A stretch of 64,000 nucleotides of DNA from Rhynchopus sp. YZ270_cl-10 (taxonomy: Eukaryota; Euglenozoa; Diplonemea; Diplonemida; Diplonemidae). This document shows positions 52,333-60,463 of this stretch, piece by piece; the stretch's first letter is position 1; the number at the start of each line of letters is the position of its first letter. The stretch lies in NCBI GenBank assembly GCA_964035575.1, contig OZ037909.1, positions 1,116,001-1,180,000 on the forward strand, written 5' to 3'. The position numbers and the translations under genes were made by a program. Under the pieces are notes generated by a model. It did no database searches. It was given only the letters and a program-made list of their open reading frames with translations, and was not told the origin of the DNA.

Positions 52333-52587
52333 ATGGCCACCTGCAGGGAGTGCATGCGTATGGGCTACCCCCTCACGAACGGCCTCTGTAAAGGCTGCCG
52401 CGGCAGAGAGGCGCGCCCGACACTGCAGAACGCAGACCGCGAGAAGTGCTGGAAGAACCACACCAAGGTCGTGCACAAGGACCCCAAGCCGCTGCTCGGT
52501 GAGAACTACGACCAGAAGGAGTTCCAGAGGCACTACTACCCCTTCAGACGCATGCCGCAGTGTGTACCGGCAAGGATGAACCATTAA
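52333..52587 (+). CDS. Small zinc-binding protein, paralogue of the gene at 56778, 84 aa
   Basis: ATG at 52333; stop TAA at 52585. A CTCTCAG acceptor-like site lies about 40 nt upstream, followed by CA repeats. The N terminus MATCRECMRMGYPLTNGLCK continues GCRG and matches the 56778 protein almost position for position, giving two CxxC pairs that could bind one zinc ion. Residues about 44-55 (KVVHKDPKPLLG) and YPFRRMP also match. Unlike its paralogue, it ends before the CDCxxC motif and lacks the long disordered tail. Function unknown; a small zinc-ribbon adaptor is the most I would infer. Confidence 0.75.
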   Translation: MATCRECMRMGYPLTNGLCKGCRGREARPTLQNADREKCWKNHTKVVHKDPKPLLGENYDQKEFQRHYYPFRRMPQCVPARMNH

Positions 52588-53120
52588 AGGTTTTGCTCAT
52601 ATTTGGCTTTTCCACGCCTCTAATTTGTTGATTTTCCCGTTGTAAAAAAGAAAGAAGAAAAATGAAAAAGTGAAAAAGTGAAAAAGGCCTCGCCCAGAAA
52701 CAAAGCCAATATCTTTTTTTGTTCAAATGTTTTTCTTTTGAACAGTTGAGATGATCATTGCCTTTCCAATTTTGGGTTTTGGCGGGATAGCTTTTTTGTA
52801 TTGCTCATTGATTGGGTCATCACGTATGGACGTCAGGTCGTATTCGCGGCACCTACCTTGTCTTTGCGTTGTGTGTTGGCAAAAAGCATGCTGAGGATAC
52901 GTATCCACTCGAGGCGCCAAGTTTGTTTGTGCTCATGTCCTCATTTAAGTATCACTCCTTCGGGTTGCGGTCTTTTGTGAGATGTGTATGTCAGATTAGT
53001 TTACGGGTACCTCCTGCACCCGAAAACAGCCCCATTCTGCTTGACCCCCTCCTTTTTTTTTTTGCGAACGACTGAAAAATTGTGCTTCTCCTTTTCAAGC
53101 CTCACGCTTTTTTAAAGTTT

Positions 53121-53158
53121 TAGGTGACTCAAAGCAAGACTGCTTAGATGCATCTTTA
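53121..53158 (+). repeat. Stem-loop repeat, AAGC subtype
   Basis: TAGGTGACTCAAAGC, loop AAGACT, GCTTAGATGCATCTTTA. AAGC / GCTT pair. It is followed within 40 nt by a 75-nt repeat copy. Confidence 0.55.
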
Positions 53159-53192
53159 CAATGCCATTTAGTGTTGGTTGTGGGTGAAACAA

Positions 53193-53273
53193 AAGTGGAG
53201 ATTTGCACAAAACTGTGGCACCACAACCGAGGTAACTACACTACTCCAACAATTTATCAACAAACAAAAAAAA
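53193..53273 (+). repeat. 75-nt A-tailed repeat, copy 8
   Basis: AAGTGGAGATTTGCACAAAA, CTGTGGCACCACAACCGAGG, TAACTACACTACTCCAAC, AATTTATC, then A/C-rich. Confidence 0.8.
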
Positions 53274-53854
53274 AAACAAAGGAGCAATTGTATTTGGGCT
53301 CCCAGCCAATCCACGACCATTTTTCTCGAATGAAAATTTTTTCCAAGATGACACCCATTAAAGAGTGTCTGAAAAGGACCCTCCGTAGCTGTGATTTGGA
53401 CTATGATTGGGCATCATCTGCAAAAAAATACCCAATTATTTTGACATTTCCAAACACTTTTTGTACCACATCCACCCAAAAACAAATATGTTGTGACAGC
53501 CACACGGTAGCACAACAAAATTTGCTGTATCCTTGCCCCCTTTTTACGTTTGAGATCAGAGCTCACCTCTTTGGCTGGTGATGATAAGGTGGTGGGGGTG
53601 GATACAGGGCTATTTCTAAATATGGGGTCCGGGGGGTCCAAAATCCAATCCGGGACACAAATTTTTTGGCAGATTTATTTTGTGCCAAAAACATCCTTAT
53701 TTGCATTTTTGGGATTCACCCGTGCAGTGGTGGGGTCAATCTCGAAAATTGGACAATTTTTTGACCACTTAAATTTTTTGAAAATATGAGCCCGGTTGCT
53801 TATACGTGGGGCCCATTTTTGGGTGATCTATGATCGTCTCCGTGGGACACGTAA

Positions 53855-54050
53855 CAGGCTGTGAGAGCTTGTGAGAGCCTGTGAGACCTTGTGAGAGCTT
53901 GTGAGAGCCTGTGAGAGCTTACTGAGAGTTAGTGAGAGTTAGTGAGAGCTAGTGGGAGCTGTGTGAGCTTACTGAGAGCTTGTGAGAGCTTACTGGGGGT
54001 TAGTAGAGTTAGTGGGAGCTAGTGGGAGCTGTGAGAGCTTACTGAGAGCT
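53855..54050. repeat. 10-bp minisatellite, left block
   Basis: Imperfect repeats of CTTGTGAGAG / CCTGTGAGAG / TAGTGAGAG, in the same orientation as the right block at 54548. Confidence 0.8.
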
Positions 54051-54058
54051 CATGACCT

Positions 54059-54180
54059 ACAGTATACACAGTATACACAGTATACACAGTATACACAGTA
54101 TACACAGTATACACAGTATACACAGTATACACAGTATACACAGTATACACAGTATACACAGTATACACAGTATACACAGG
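54059..54180. repeat. 9-bp microsatellite (ACAGTATAC)n
   Basis: About 13 perfect copies. It is translatable in several frames but clearly not coding. Confidence 0.95.
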
Positions 54181-54190
54181 GGATTGGGAG

Positions 54191-54366
54191 TACAGTACAG
54201 TACAGTACAGTACAGTACAGTACAGTACAGTACAGTACAGTACAGTACAGTACAGTACAGTACAGTACAGTACAGTACAGTACAGTACAGTACAGTACAG
54301 TACAGTACAGTACAGTACAGTACAGTACAGTACAGTACAGTACAGTACAGTACAGTACAGTACAGT
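54191..54366. repeat. 5-bp microsatellite (TACAG)n
   Basis: About 35 uninterrupted copies, implying recent expansion or high instability. Confidence 0.97.
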
Positions 54367-54547
54367 AAAAGGGCCACCCGCCGCAGGCGGAAACTTTTAT
54401 ATGCCGTGCACTTTTCCAAGTGGTCTGAAGAGTGATCTGACCACATTGTCCCAGTATAACATATACCCAATAAATCCATTGGAGAAGGAATATTTCACGT
54501 TTGACCACCACAGAATACATGCCACACCACTAAAGTACAAAAAACCC

Positions 54548-54770
54548 CTCAGGGTTAGTGAGAGCTAGTGAGAGCCTGTGAGAGCTTGTGAGAGCCTGTG
54601 AGAGCTTAGTGAGAGTTAGTGAGAGCTGTGAGAGCCTGTGAGACCTTGTGAGAGCCTGTGAGAGCTTGTGAGAGTCTGTGAGAGCCTGTGAGAGCTTGTG
54701 AGAGCCTGTGAGACCTTGTGAGAGCCTGTGAGAGTCTGTGAGAGCCTGTGAGAGCTTACTGAGAGCTAGT
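54548..54770. repeat. 10-bp minisatellite, right block
   Basis: Over 20 imperfect repeats of the CTTGTGAGAG / CCTGTGAGAG type, flanked by GGGTTAGTGAGAGC. Confidence 0.85.
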
Positions 54771-55877
54771 GAAAAAATCTCTCCCCGTTCATAGATCACC
54801 CAATTTTCGGCCAAAAAATGCTGCTCAAAAAAAAAATTTCCCCTGAAAATTTTTCAGCCCCAAAACATACTGCGATTGGCATTTCCGGAATCTGTCCGCA
54901 CTGTGGTGGGGTCAATTTGCAGAAATGGCCAAGTTCTTGGTTTTGGTCAAAATGAGTGTAAGGTAAAGGGGCCAAGGTAAATCCCACAACCCAGATTTTC
55001 TCTCCCAGATGCTGAAACATGAAAATGCGCGAAAACACAGGCATTTGCATTTCCGGAATCCGTCCGTTCTGTGGTGGGGTCAATTTGCAGAATTGGGCAA
55101 GTTCTTGGTTTTTGTTAAAATGAGTACGGTGCCAGTGTGATGTTAGTGTAGAGAACAAGTTTTCTAAGAAACCCCATCATAGCACCTCCGGCATGCGGCC
55201 TGGTGCGCCCTCTGTTTTTTCAGAAAATATCAAAAACCCCGTGTCTTGCACAATCTGGAAGAAAACTTTACAACACAAAAAAAATCGGCAACTTTCTTCA
55301 AGCAGAAAGCCCACCCCCCTCTCTGTAAGTACTGTAGTACGTGCAAATTTTTTGGCAGCCCTGTATATAAGCCCCGTGCAAATTTTTTGGCAACTTTCAT
55401 TTTCCAAAAATCAGGGACAGGGACAAGTTTTTAGAAATAGCCCTGGGTGGATACAGCACAAAAAAAAAAAAAAAATTGGAGCACACTCTAGGGTGGCTAC
55501 ACTAATACAACCAAGTTTTCAAAAAAAAAACAACAACACCTCCTCCCGCACACACTCCACTTCAATTCAATTTATTTGGCCAGCTCCTTGGCGTCTTCGA
55601 ACATAAGGTAATATGTGAACTGGTGTTGATCGAACAGGCATAAAGATTTCCAAAAAAAAATAATAAATGGGAAGAAAAAAAAATTGGGCAAAAGCCAGAG
55701 TTTGCGAATGTCCCTCATCTCTGCCACACTCTTAGCATGAGGGCGTCGTGGCTCTTCGGTGATTTTATCTACAATATACGATACAAAATGCCATTTTCTG
55801 TTTTTTTTTTTTTTGTCTCTTTTTTTGTCGAATTTTTGACTGAAGAAATTCAAGGTCGTCTTTTTTTCTAAAAAGAA

Positions 55878-55947
55878 AGTGGATATTGCACAACTGTGGC
55901 AACACAACCGAGGCAACTACACATATTCCAACAATTTATCAAAAAAA
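55878..55947 (+). repeat. 75-nt A-tailed repeat, copy 9
   Basis: AAGTGGATATTGCAC, ACTGTGGCAACACAACCGAG, TTCCAACAATTTATC, then A. Confidence 0.8.
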
Positions 55948-56559
55948 GAAATAACCAAATGCCATTTGCCTGAGTCACTTCGGGTATTCCACTACGAAAA
56001 ACAACCAGCTCCTATGTGGAAATGAAATGCAGCACCGACAGAAAGTTTTGTCGTTTTCAAACGCCCCCTAACAAGGAACCTCTCATACACCATGCCCATT
56101 TTTTTTAGAACCCGTAAACCCCGCAAACGGGCTTGCGAAATAAAAAAAAAATTTTTTGGCACCGTGCACGAGTGACTACCTCATTCCACATTTCTTATCT
56201 AAATCTATGTTTTACGTTCCTAAGGTAGCCCACCTGCCCCCCTTTTTTTTTTGTCCATATTTTGTATTTCCCCCACACACACACCCCTAACCCCCTACCT
56301 ACCTTTGGAGGTCTGAGGGCACCTTTTCAAAACCAGGTGCCTGAGCCTTCTCCCTTCTCATGCCCCCTCTCACCTTTTTTTTGTAGATACCATTTTTAAT
56401 AACTCATTTAGTGTATAAAAAAAAGGTTTCCCCCCCACCCCATACCGTTTTCAGTCATTTGTACACGTGGCGGCATTCCAGCCTGCGCCATGCACCCAGG
56501 AGAAATTCTGGATATTTTTTTTTACCCTTACTTCTTACCCGTTACCCACACCCTCGTTC

Positions 56560-56697
56560 TCTTACGGTACGGGCCAGTCATTAGGTTTCCTTTTTACATC
56601 TTCTGTTGTTGGCCGCAGGGTACTTGTGCTTTCATCCGGATGGCTGGTATCGTACGTGGGTCAGTCGGAGGTGCCTGCATCAATAGCTTCACTTTTT
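56560..56697 (+). repeat. CATCCGGATG / TCAGTCGGAGGTGC repeat, longest copy
   Basis: Begins near TACGGTACGGGCCAGTCATT, includes GGCCGCAGGGTAC, TTTCATCCGGATGGCTGG, TCGTACGTGGGTCAGTCGG, AGGTGCCTGCATCAATAGC and ends TTCACTTTTTT. It lies 80 nt upstream of the next start codon. The 30421 copy shares its 5' half. Confidence 0.75.
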
Positions 56698-56777
56698 TAC
56701 CCACCTTCACGCCAGACGTACACAAACCCTTTTGCTCTTTTCTCCTTTTTTTTTTGTTGTTTTTTTTGTTTTGCAGA

Positions 56778-57803
56778 ATGGCGACCTGCAAGGGGTGCTG
56801 CAAGATGGGGTACCCCCTCAGTGCTGGATACTGCGGGGGGTGTAGGGGCAGTGGCGAGGGGGGCTTCTGCAGGCACGACCGGGAGCGCGGCTGGAACCGC
56901 AGCAACCGTGTCGTCCACATCGACCCGAAGCCGCTGCTGGGGGACCTGCAGTTCGCTGTGGGGTGCAGCCTGAAGGATGGGTACCCACACAGACGGCATC
57001 CGATGTCGCTCTGCGACTGCCTCAAATGCAAGCAGGAGACGAAGCTCCGCCGCGACGCAGGCTTCCACAGCTCACCACACCGCTCCCTCCGGCGGGACCG
57101 CAGCCACAGCAACGCACGCAGCAACTTCTCACCATCAGGCGAACGCCGTCCCTACCCGATGGCACGTTCCCGCAGCCGCTCCGCCTCGCACCACCAGCAA
57201 ACACCACCACCATACAACGCACAGTACGAAGACCACTATGGCAACGACTACGGCAACGACTACGGCCAGGAAGAACGCATCCGTGGCGAGGTCGACAACG
57301 CAAACTACGACGAAACAGAGGAGCTGGCATACCGCAAGCTGTGGTCTGCCTTTCACACCATCCGTGGCGCGGTTCTCGAACAGCAAGACCACGAGAACAA
57401 CGGTCCACGCCATATACAGAGCAACCAAAGGGCTCGATACGAACCGACACAGCCACACCGGCCCCACAGGACGCCGACACATGAGGGTGGTGGTGGTGGT
57501 GGCGGCTTCTCCTCCGCCCATTCTACCCCCGCCAGCAGAAAAGGCTATGCCAGCGCTGTGCAGGATTCACCAACGTCACCCATCTCACCGTCCAGACGTG
57601 CCAGCAACGGAGAGCCGTACTCCACGGCGCACTATGTGAGACGCGGTGCCGGTGGCGACCCTGGTCTCTGTGTCAGTGTGGAGCAGGCGCAGCAGCAGCA
57701 ACGGAGCGGGCGTCTCGTATACCCGCAGCCCTCTACACGTGACCACTACACGGGCGTCGATAGGTCTCTTCACTACTCCCCACCGCGGGCTCGTGGGATT
57801 TGA
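56778..57803 (+). CDS. Zinc-binding, Arg/Ser/His-rich protein, 341 aa
   Basis: ATG at 56778 directly follows TTTTGCAGA, an excellent 3' splice site, so the open frame upstream is not used. Residues 1-25 (MATCKGC, MGYPLSAGYCGGCRG) form two CxxC pairs shared with the 52333 protein. Residues about 43-52 read RVVHIDPKPLL, then YPHRRHP and CDCLKC (about 78-84), the motif also seen in the MORN protein. From residue ~90 on the chain is disordered: R/S-rich (HSNARSNF, RSRSRSASHH), a YGNDYGNDYG repeat, poly-G and S/P-rich ends. The order zinc ribbon, H-x-DP, CDCxxC suggests a compact metal-binding head on a flexible phosphorylatable tail. Function unknown. Confidence 0.85.
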   Translation: MATCKGCCKMGYPLSAGYCGGCRGSGEGGFCRHDRERGWNRSNRVVHIDPKPLLGDLQFAVGCSLKDGYPHRRHPMSLCDCLKCKQETKLRRDAGFHSSPHRSLRRDRSHSNARSNFSPSGERRPYPMARSRSRSASHHQQTPPPYNAQYEDHYGNDYGNDYGQEERIRGEVDNANYDETEELAYRKLWSAFHTIRGAVLEQQDHENNGPRHIQSNQRARYEPTQPHRPHRTPTHEGGGGGGGFSSAHSTPASRKGYASAVQDSPTSPISPSRRASNGEPYSTAHYVRRGAGGDPGLCVSVEQAQQQQRSGRLVYPQPSTRDHYTGVDRSLHYSPPRARGI

Positions 57804-59121
57804 AAACAGAGTAGCAAATTACAATCAACTACCCAGGATGTCTGTATTTAATCTGAAGATCTCAAGAAAATAAAAAAGGGTAAATTTGACTTCCGCATAC
57901 GGTTTTATCGTTAAGGGAGATGGACAGAGGGATTGCACTCTTGATGCACTCATTTCTGTCAAAAAAAATTTGTTTTCTTTTTTGCTTTGTAGTGTATTTG
58001 TAATTTCAAAAAAAAAAACAAAAAGGGTTCTCAATTTTGTTGTGTTCTGTGTATTGGGTGAAATAAAGTGGGGGACACTTCACAAACGGGGAAAAAATTA
58101 AAAAATGGTTTCGAATTTGATGTATCTGTATAGAACACATTCTTTTGTACCTTCTCTTCTTTGATTGGAAAGTATACGAAACCAATCTTATTTTGGTGAT
58201 TGACCCTCACCTAACGCAAATGTTTGAGGTCTTTTTGTTTTCTTTCCGAAACAGCGTTTTCATATTCTCTTTGTATTTTGTTATAGCGGGCGTATTTTGC
58301 TTTGTACATGGTACGGGGGATAATGCATGGGGTAGTGACAATCGTTGTGTCAGACCCCCAACTGCTTTTCCCACCAACCCCAACCACCCCAGCATAATGG
58401 AGATGAGTCCACCCGCATGGAGAGCTACCTCCTTCATATCTTACTTCAAGCACAACACACATTATGAGTGTTTCTTCACACGTTGTTCCATCCACACACG
58501 GCCTCTTTCCAATATTTTTTTTTTGTACCCCCGCCCCCTCCCAACTCGCCTTGTTGCATGTCCTGTGCAAATCATGGGTCACCCAAATCGTCAGATTTGA
58601 TCAAAATAGTGCGTTCCTCCAAATTGGCGAAAAGCCTGACAAAAGAAAGCCCTGTTTTTGTTATTATGACTCAGCAGTTTTCTGTCGTCATGTTTGACTA
58701 CGTACACATCAATGCTTCAGAAGAAGTGCATATTCGTTGTTCCCTACGCAGCCTCGTATAACGTTACAGTCACACACTCTGCACTCTGAGCGCACCCCGA
58801 ATGCTTTACACAACACAACACACCCCCCCTCAACATCACAGACATGACCCCGCAGGATGACGTAGCTCCCACACACCGAACGGCTATGTTCTGCGCAAGA
58901 ATTACCCTCACTAGGCATCCACACAACACAACACACCCAACAGCAATACACCCCCATACACTACCACCCTTTTTTTTGTAACCCAAACACCCTTCCAACA
59001 GCCTCTTCCGTGGCTAAGCCGTTTTGGACAGGGCTTCATTCTCTTTCTCTTTACACAGTTTCCCTAGGACTCACCCAAAATTGAGGGCAATTTGTAAGTC
59101 TCTACCAACCCCATTCCCGCC
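57804..59121. other. Intergenic region, no gene seen
   Basis: About 1.3 kb of AT-rich then C/A-rich sequence. Short frames here have poor codon character. The last 300 nt are rich in CACAACAC and end with TTTACACAG about 62 nt before the NADAR start, a likely splice acceptor. Confidence 0.55.
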
Positions 59122-59667
59122 ATGTCCCGCAGTGGTGTCATCAAATTTCATGAGGTGAACGAAGCACCGTACGGTGTGTTTAGTATATTATCTCCGCATC
59201 CTGTTGTGGTCCGGCATGTGGCGTATCCGAGCGCGTATCATTACTTCTTGTGTATGAAGTTCAGGGGCACAGAGTATGAGCACACCATTCGACAGGCAGG
59301 GAGCTTGTGGGAGGTGGACCGTTATGTGCGTCGTGCTGAAGGCCTGCAACGCAGCGACTGGGAAGCAGTCAAGATGGAGGTGATGCTTCTCGCTGTGTAC
59401 TATAAGTTCAAGCAGAACCCAGACCTCTGCCCGCTGCTCGTCGGCAGCGGCGGCAAGGTGATTGTGAACCACACACCCAGCGACTCTTTCTGGGGCGACG
59501 GAGCCGACGGTTCAGGCAAAAACATCATGGGTGTGATCCTCATGGCCGTACGCAAACGCCTGATCACAGAGGAGAAGCTGCGCAAGAAGGCAGACATGCA
59601 GGGGGGGAAGGGGAACAACGCACACAGCAACGCTGCAGCGCAGGAGGAGCTTACGCCCTTCGCGTGA
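59122..59667 (+). CDS. NADAR-domain protein, 181 aa
   Basis: ATG at 59122, stop at 59665. It matches the NADAR (YbiA/RibX-like) family, whose members cleave N-glycosidic bonds in riboflavin intermediates or remove ADP-ribose from guanine bases. Recognisable blocks are GVFSILSPHPV, YPSAYHYFLCMKFRGT (about residues 34-50), YKFKQNPDLCPLL, and FWGDGADGSGKNIMG, LMAVR (about 123-145). The domain spans nearly the whole protein; the last 25 residues are a charged tail. The family usually has Glu in the Y-P-x-x-E-H-Y-F block; here that position reads Tyr, so catalysis is uncertain. It appears cytosolic, with no targeting signal. A CAATAAAG polyadenylation-like signal lies about 50 nt after the stop. 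Confidence 0.85.
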   Translation: MSRSGVIKFHEVNEAPYGVFSILSPHPVVVRHVAYPSAYHYFLCMKFRGTEYEHTIRQAGSLWEVDRYVRRAEGLQRSDWEAVKMEVMLLAVYYKFKQNPDLCPLLVGSGGKVIVNHTPSDSFWGDGADGSGKNIMGVILMAVRKRLITEEKLRKKADMQGGKGNNAHSNAAAQEELTPFA

Positions 59668-59774
59668 GGTGGTTGTGGTGCGGGTGGGGCGGGTGGGTAG
59701 GTTTCTGGGGCGTTCTCAATAAAGTAAAGTTCAAAAGAAAAAGAAATGGACGAATATTTTCAAACAACTCCTAA

Positions 59775-59932
59775 ATGGTGTTCTGCAAAACCCCTGTCAT
59801 TATCTTGTTTTGGGTACCTTTTTCAGTACGGTGTACTCTCTGTGTCCAGTCCAAGCGGAATGCGTTCGCGATTCCCGATTATTCCCTAGATCTCCCCATT
59901 TCACCCTACTACACATGAATTACGCAGTGCCC
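59775..59932 (+). repeat. Left flanking repeat, blocks X then Y
   Basis: Block X (ATGGTGTTCTGCAAAACCCC ... TGTGTCCAGTCCAAGCGGAA) and block Y (TTCACCCTACTACACATGAA ... GCAGTGCCC). Direct-orientation copies lie at 63118-63201 (X) and 63065-63097 (Y). Confidence 0.75.
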
Positions 59933-60004
59933 ATTTTTTGCGATTTTTTGCGATTCGCATTCCGGGTTTTGTAATTTTTGTGGCAGAATACTACCCCAGA
60001 TCAC

Positions 60005-60318
60005 CCCACTAGGATCTTGGACGACATTGTGATGGAGAAGAACTAGAGAGAGCATCAACCTGTACGTACATGGACGTCATCGCAACATCTCCCCAATCTA
60101 CTTGAGTCAGAGCTTCTATGACACCCCAAAGGTGATACGACAGAACTGCAGTTGTTTCCTGCTGTTCAACCTGAACAAGAAGGAGAGGAGGATGATATCG
60201 TCTTCGTGCAGCGACCTTGAGCCTGATGAGCTCAACAGTATGTTTGAAGGTCTCCCCGATACAACTTCGTCATGATCGATAACCAACCTGTTGTTCCTGA
60301 ACTGAAGTATCGAAGGAA
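60005..60318 (+). mobile_element. Relic of an A32-like packaging ATPase (Polinton / giant-virus type)
   Basis: A conceptual read shows an ILDD motif, then GRHRNISPIYLSQSFYDTPK and a downstream R-x-N, which is the characteristic second half of FtsK/HerA-superfamily A32-type DNA-packaging ATPases of Polintons, virophages and nucleocytoplasmic large DNA viruses. A short C-terminal part is also recognisable. Only the C-terminal half is present and it is broken, with at least one interruption, so it is a fossil. No capsid, integrase or polymerase parts were seen nearby, and terminal repeats cannot be assigned. The residues are well preserved, which suggests a moderately recent insertion. Confidence 0.6.
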
Positions 60319-60463
60319 CTTTGCCTCCTACACCTCTTCTCTGCGAAGAGGTGTGCTTCATCAAAACAAACAAACCATTCCTCCTCTTTATTCTTTATTC
60401 TCATTCACTCCTATACACCAATATCACCAAGACCCTAGACATACACAAATCTCATTTACAGAC

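Larger units (their letters stand above)
53606..55444. mobile_element. 1839-bp non-autonomous DNA transposon, 15-bp TIRs, 10-bp TSD
   Basis: AGGGCTATTTCTAAA at 53606-53620 is perfectly inverted at 55430-55444. The sequence GGGTGGATAC directly abuts both ends (53596-53605 and 55445-55454), a perfect 10-bp target site duplication. Mutator-like elements (MULEs) usually make 9-11 bp duplications, so that superfamily is the best guess. No transposase frame is present. Inside lie satellite arrays bounded by inverted copies of GGGTGATCTATGA (about 53820 and 54791), and two copies of a GGAATCYGTCC / GTGGTGGGGTCAATTTGCAG block (54895, 55055) also found in the MITE at 16762. Confidence 0.85.
52588..56777. 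other. Intergenic region with a 1.84-kb transposon-like element and satellites
   Basis: Contains an ACGAGAG stem-loop, two 75-nt repeats (53193 and 55878), the element 53606-55444 and a TCAGTCGGAGGTGC repeat just before the next gene. No gene seen. Confidence 0.65.
59668..60463. other. Intergenic region with repeats and a viral relic
   Basis: After the NADAR 3' UTR come two short blocks (59775-59872 and 59900-59932) that recur near 63.1 kb in swapped order, and then the packaging-ATPase relic. Confidence 0.6.

Noticed and set aside
53982-54520. Open frames of 120-156 codons on both strands across the microsatellites
   Set aside because: They are translations of (ACAGTATAC)n and (TACAG)n; satellite DNA without stops, not genes.
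56490-56777. Upstream extension of the 56778 protein
   Set aside because: The extension covers a dispersed repeat and poly-T tract and ends in a strong 3' splice site one base before the ATG. The paralogue at 52333 starts with the same MATC residues.
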